8,701 bases of DNA from the NCBI GenBank assembly GCA_964653075.1, contig CAZZAX010000220.1, positions 1-8,701 of the forward strand, written 5' to 3'. A program made the translations under genes and the position numbers. A model generated the notes under the pieces. The model was not told the DNA's origin. It was given only the letters and a program-made list of their open reading frames with translations, and searched no databases. This DNA is from NIOZ-UU13 sp964653075 (GTDB lineage: Bacteria > Planctomycetota > Phycisphaerae > Sedimentisphaerales > Anaerobacaceae). Positions 5,995 to 8,701 of this stretch are shown here, in pieces (positions within the stretch are counted from its first letter, which is position 1; every line of letters begins with the position of its first letter).

Positions 5995-7890
5995 AAGCAT
6001 TTCCTTAACGGTCTCTACTATTTTATCGGCATTTATTCCCGCCTCCATAAGCTGATGCATCCTGGAATTGTGTCCTATAAACCTCCCCGGAGTGCCAAGC
6101 ACCCGTATGTTCTTTATCGAGCTGCTTTTGGCCGCCGCTAATTCGAGCACGGCCGAGCCGAACCCGCAGGCCCCCGCATGGTCCTCTACTGTTATTATGG
6201 CCTTCCCCTTCTCCAGCAGAGCGATAATCTTATCATCGACAGGTACTGCGAAACGTCCGTTAATCACATCCGCCGCAATGCTCTCTTCGGCTAACATCTC
6301 AGCCGCCTTTAGCGCCTCTGTCAAAATACTGCCGTAACTTACTATCGCCACGGTGGATTTTTTTGCCCTTTTAACGAGTATGCTTTTGCCCGGACTGAAC
6401 GGCCTGGCACATGCCGCTCTGACAAACTTTTGCTCCGGCACAACATCTTTCGGATACCTGATAACTACCGGTTTATCCTGACCCAGTGCAAATTCCAGCG
6501 CACCCTTCATCTCGATATCATTCGCAGGCGCCGTTAGGACCATATTCGGCATCAGCCTTAAAAATCCGATGTCCATAAGACCGTGATGCGTCGGTCCGTC
6601 CGGCCCGACCAGCCCGGCCCTGTCGATACAAAAAACGACCGGCAGGTTCTGCAAGGCAACCTCTTGGAATATCTGGTCGAAGCTGCGCTGCAGAAAGGTC
6701 GAGTAGATACATACAACCGGCCGCAAGCCGCTCCTCGCCAGACCGGCCGCAATATCAACCGCCACACTTTCGGCGATACCAACATCGTAAAATCTGTCCG
6801 GGAACTTCTTGCTGAATTCGACCAGTCCCGTCCCGTCGCACATCGCTGAGGTAATAGCCACAATCCTGTCGTCCTTTTGCGCCATCGCTGTCAGATGCTC
6901 ACCGAGCACGCTGGTAAAGCTCCGTCTTGTGTCCGGGGCCGGCTCGACGGAATCTCCGTTCATCTTGAACGGTCCGGTTGAATGAAATTTACTCGGCCCC
7001 TGGTCGGCCGGCTCGAAGCCTTTGCCTTTCTTCGTATAGGCATGAAGAATTACCGGGTGATTGATTTCCGCCAGCGCCTCGAACAACTGTATAAGCGAGC
7101 CTATATCGTGCCCGTCAACAGGCCCGAAGTACGGAATATTCAGACTCTCGAACATCTGGCTGGCCGGCAGCGCCATCCTGATACCTTTCTTGACTCTCTC
7201 AATCGCCTCCTCGACACTCTTGCCTATAACGGGCATGTGCTCTAAGATATTTTTGGTCGTCCTGCGCAAATCATCGTATTTATGACTGAGGCGCACCTTT
7301 GAAAAGTACTTTGCCATCGCCCCTACGGTGACATCTATCGCCATTGAATTGTCGTTGAGTACGATAAGCAGTTGCCGTTTGACCAGGCCGAGATTATTGA
7401 GCGCCTCGAAGGATGCACCGTTAACGATACTCGCGTCACCGACCACCGCCACGACCCTGTCGTCTTTGTCCTGCTGTTTCTGCGCCAGCGCCATCCCGAT
7501 TGCCGTTGCTATCGAGGTCCCGGCGTGTCCGACCGCGAACTGGTCATATTCGCTTTCTGCTGGATTCGGAAAGCCGCTTATACCTTCGGCCCGTCGAAGG
7601 TCCTTGAACTTCTCTTTCCTGCCCGTGATGATTTTATGCGCATAGCATTGGTGCCCGACGTCCCACAGCAGCTTGTCCTTCTTGAAATCGAATACGTAAT
7701 GCAGCGCTAATGTCAGTTCCACCACGCCGAGATTGCTCGCCAGATGCCCGCCCGTCTTGCTCACCGAGCCGAGAATAAACCGACGTATCTCCTCGGCCAA
7801 CGTCTTAAGCTCGGGCACCGACAGATTCTTTATGTCCGTCGGGCCGTTGACCCCGTTTAGAAACTCCTGCTTTTTGTCCCATTGAGGCAT
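5902..7890 (-). CDS. dxs: 1-deoxy-D-xylulose-5-phosphate synthase
   Basis: Dxs condenses pyruvate and glyceraldehyde 3-phosphate to DXP with loss of CO2, using thiamine diphosphate and Mg2+. This is the entry step of the MEP isoprenoid pathway and also feeds thiamine and pyridoxal synthesis. Visible motifs: SKTGGHLASNLGVVELTLAL (44-63, His49), the cofactor motif GDASIVNG (151-158, Asp152) ending in NDN (179-181), GIAES (371-375) with the general acid/base Glu374, YSTFLQRSFDQ (396-406), DRAGLVGPDGPTHHG (423-437), RYPK (478-481) and a transketolase C-terminal domain from about 510. His49, Asp152, Asn181 and Arg478 fall at the E. coli numbers. Two positions differ from the common form: GDA for GDG and ES for EQH. 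At 662 residues it is about 40 longer than E. coli Dxs, mostly a Lys/Ser-rich tail (about 633-662) encoded in repeat-like DNA. The ATG start sits ten residues before the first family-typical stretch. It is the first gene of the dxs-nadK-TPR block. Confidence 0.97.
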   Translation of the reverse strand: MPQWDKKQEFLNGVNGPTDIKNLSVPELKTLAEEIRRFILGSVSKTGGHLASNLGVVELTLALHYVFDFKKDKLLWDVGHQCYAHKIITGRKEKFKDLRRAEGISGFPNPAESEYDQFAVGHAGTSIATAIGMALAQKQQDKDDRVVAVVGDASIVNGASFEALNNLGLVKRQLLIVLNDNSMAIDVTVGAMAKYFSKVRLSHKYDDLRRTTKNILEHMPVIGKSVEEAIERVKKGIRMALPASQMFESLNIPYFGPVDGHDIGSLIQLFEALAEINHPVILHAYTKKGKGFEPADQGPSKFHSTGPFKMNGDSVEPAPDTRRSFTSVLGEHLTAMAQKDDRIVAITSAMCDGTGLVEFSKKFPDRFYDVGIAESVAVDIAAGLARSGLRPVVCIYSTFLQRSFDQIFQEVALQNLPVVFCIDRAGLVGPDGPTHHGLMDIGFLRLMPNMVLTAPANDIEMKGALEFALGQDKPVVIRYPKDVVPEQKFVRAACARPFSPGKSILVKRAKKSTVAIVSYGSILTEALKAAEMLAEESIAADVINGRFAVPVDDKIIALLEKGKAIITVEDHAGACGFGSAVLELAAAKSSSIKNIRVLGTPGRFIGHNSRMHQLMEAGINADKIVETVKEMLTVRRPKIEIKSIKHTKSAKAQKSKSKIVNI

Positions 7891-8439
7891 AATATCATCC
7901 CACTCTTTTCAATCAGGTTTCCAGCGGCGTAATAATTGACCTGTTACGTATTCTCTTATGGCTCGATACTTGATTTTCGATACTCGTCGAGGATAATTGC
8001 AATCACTTCTGCTGGTAACGACGATGAAAACTCGGTATTTTTCAAGAATATTTTAAGCCTTTTTAGTCTAACACCTTAACCCGCAAATTACCATTAAAAA
8101 AACACTTTTAATCCCAGATACGTTCAACCCCTGAAATAGTGCGGTTTTATCTCACAAGGGCTTACTCTGCATTTATTGCAAAACTTTGTTAGAAAGATAA
8201 TATTGTCCGCGTTATTCGATAAAGTCGGTGCAGCTGGAAGCACTGCTGCTTACGACATAACTATCAGAAAAACTACGAATGTCACCGCTCCTACACCGCC
8301 CAGCGATAAATTCCGCCGACCGAATAAATCCGATTTAGGACCATTAAAGACCGTATAAAAAAGGTTCGCTCTCCCAATTTTTTTTCACATTTTATTAATA
8401 ATATTTATTCGCTCATGTCCTGGTTTAAGCATGATAACT

Positions 8440-8449
8440 GTGATATCAC
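8440..8449. promoter_or_regulatory. Perfect GTGATATCAC palindrome, possible operator
   Basis: The ten bases form a perfect palindrome, and one further complementary pair (C8438/G8451) follows a single mismatch. It lies 215 bp before the flagellin start. It does not fit the CRP consensus, which needs six bases between TGTGA and TCACA. A dimeric regulator could bind here, but chance is a real alternative for ten bases. Confidence 0.2.
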
Positions 8450-8650
8450 TGCCGGTTTCTTTGGGATTATCGGCCTGACAATTGAAAAATCGCCGCGAGA
8501 AAAATTTTTTTCATAGTTATTCAGTCCGGTTTAATTTTGGTCGATAATAATGCCTGCGGAATCCAATTAAGCAGCTTTGCTGGAGATACGCATAAATTGT
8601 TTTCAGGAGATTTTTTGAGGGTGCTAAAAAAATATTGTTTTGGTACTTTT

Positions 8651-8656
8651 AAGGAG
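8651..8656 (+). promoter_or_regulatory. Strong ribosome binding site of the flagellin gene
   Basis: AAGGAG lies 8 bases before the ATG at 8665, with ideal sequence and spacing. It is the best ribosome site in the window. That fits a highly expressed flagellin and fixes the start codon. Confidence 0.85.
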
Positions 8657-8664
8657 TCAAAGAA

Positions 8665-8701
8665 ATGTTAGCAATCAAGAACAACCTTATGGCAGTCAAC
8701 G
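8665..8701 (+). CDS. fliC: Flagellin, N-terminal fragment cut by the window edge
   Basis: Only 12 full codons are present, reading MLAIKNNLMAVN. This is the start of the D0 domain of bacterial flagellin, where an I-x-x-N-x-x-x-x-N pattern is nearly invariant (compare MAxxINTNxxSLxAQ in enterobacteria). The Lys-Asn-Asn form is the one I associate with planctomycete flagellins. Flagellin is exported through the flagellar type III apparatus and polymerises into the filament. The excellent AAGGAG site and the long AT-rich leader support a highly expressed, regulated gene. The fragment is too short to tell a main from a minor flagellin. FlgL is less likely because it usually begins MRIS/MRVT. Confidence 0.8.
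   Translation, partial: MLAIKNNLMAVN

Larger units (their letters stand above)
7891..8664. other. Long non-coding divergent region between dxs and the flagellin gene
   Basis: These 774 bp separate two divergent genes and should hold both promoters. I found no -35/-10 pair good enough to call for either. Visible structure, left to right: a TCGATA...GATTTTCGAT repeat copy (7963-7981); an AT-only inverted repeat ATTAAAA/TTTTAAT (8093-8099/8106-8112); a three-part imperfect hairpin (8218-8265); a GTGATATCAC palindrome (8440-8449); an A5T7 tract (8500-8511) that should bend DNA; a small CAGC-TTT-GCTG hairpin (8572-8582); and repeated GGA motifs in the flagellin leader. An open frame at 8140-8358 has only a TTG start, at 8176, without a well-placed ribosome site, and I do not call it a gene. 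From about 8360 onward the region is strongly AT-rich. Confidence 0.6.

Noticed and set aside
8140..8358. Open frame across the dxs-flagellin gap, 60 codons from a TTG at 8176
   Set aside because: It has no ATG or GTG in frame. The nearest purine run (AAGGG, 8156-8160) is 15 bases from the TTG. It resembles no known family and overlaps a possible RNA hairpin.
8361..8380. AAGGTTCGCTCTCCC resembling a tRNA T-arm
   Set aside because: The flanking five bases on each side do not pair, and no acceptor, D or anticodon arm is visible upstream.
8438..8451. CRP-like site TGTGA...TCAC
   Set aside because: The half-sites are separated by two bases, while CRP needs six.
8539..8554. GG...TGC arrangement resembling a sigma-54 promoter before flagellin
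   Set aside because: The GG-to-GC spacing is 11, not the strict 10, and the TGGCAC and TTGC contexts are poor.

Overview
The window most likely comes from a flagellated member of the Planctomycetota, probably the Phycisphaerae/Sedimentisphaerales side. This rests on recognised protein types, not on a marker gene. An ECF-type sigma factor is fused through a hydrophobic segment to a long run of carboxypeptidase-regulatory-like repeats. The 1-deoxyxylulose-5-phosphate synthase (Dxs) carries GDASIVNG and GIAES variants that I associate with planctomycetes. The right edge holds the N-terminus of a planctomycete-like flagellin (MLAIKNNLMAVN).

Layout. Positions 1-138 are an AT-rich leader. Positions 139-3138 (+) encode the 999-residue sigma-factor fusion. 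A 61-bp convergent gap follows. Positions 7890-3200 (-) are a compact, probably co-transcribed block read right to left: dxs (7890-5902), nadK (5843-4977) and a secreted TPR-like protein of unknown function (4912-3200). The spacers are 57 and 64 bp. Positions 7891-8664 are a 774-bp non-coding divergent region holding the dxs upstream region and the flagellin leader. Positions 8665-8701 (+) are the start of the flagellin gene, cut by the window edge.

Function. dxs and nadK are housekeeping genes. Dxs makes DXP for isoprenoid, thiamine and pyridoxal synthesis. NadK makes NADP+, which feeds NADPH to the reductase that follows Dxs in the MEP pathway. The third gene of the block is an envelope or secreted protein whose link to them is unclear. 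The sigma-factor fusion is an orphan signalling gene with no visible anti-sigma partner, so its own C-terminal repeat region may be its sensor. Gene order, coding calls and reading frames are firm. Promoters, RNA structures and small leader peptides are tentative. I see no mobile element, tRNA, rRNA or CRISPR array.
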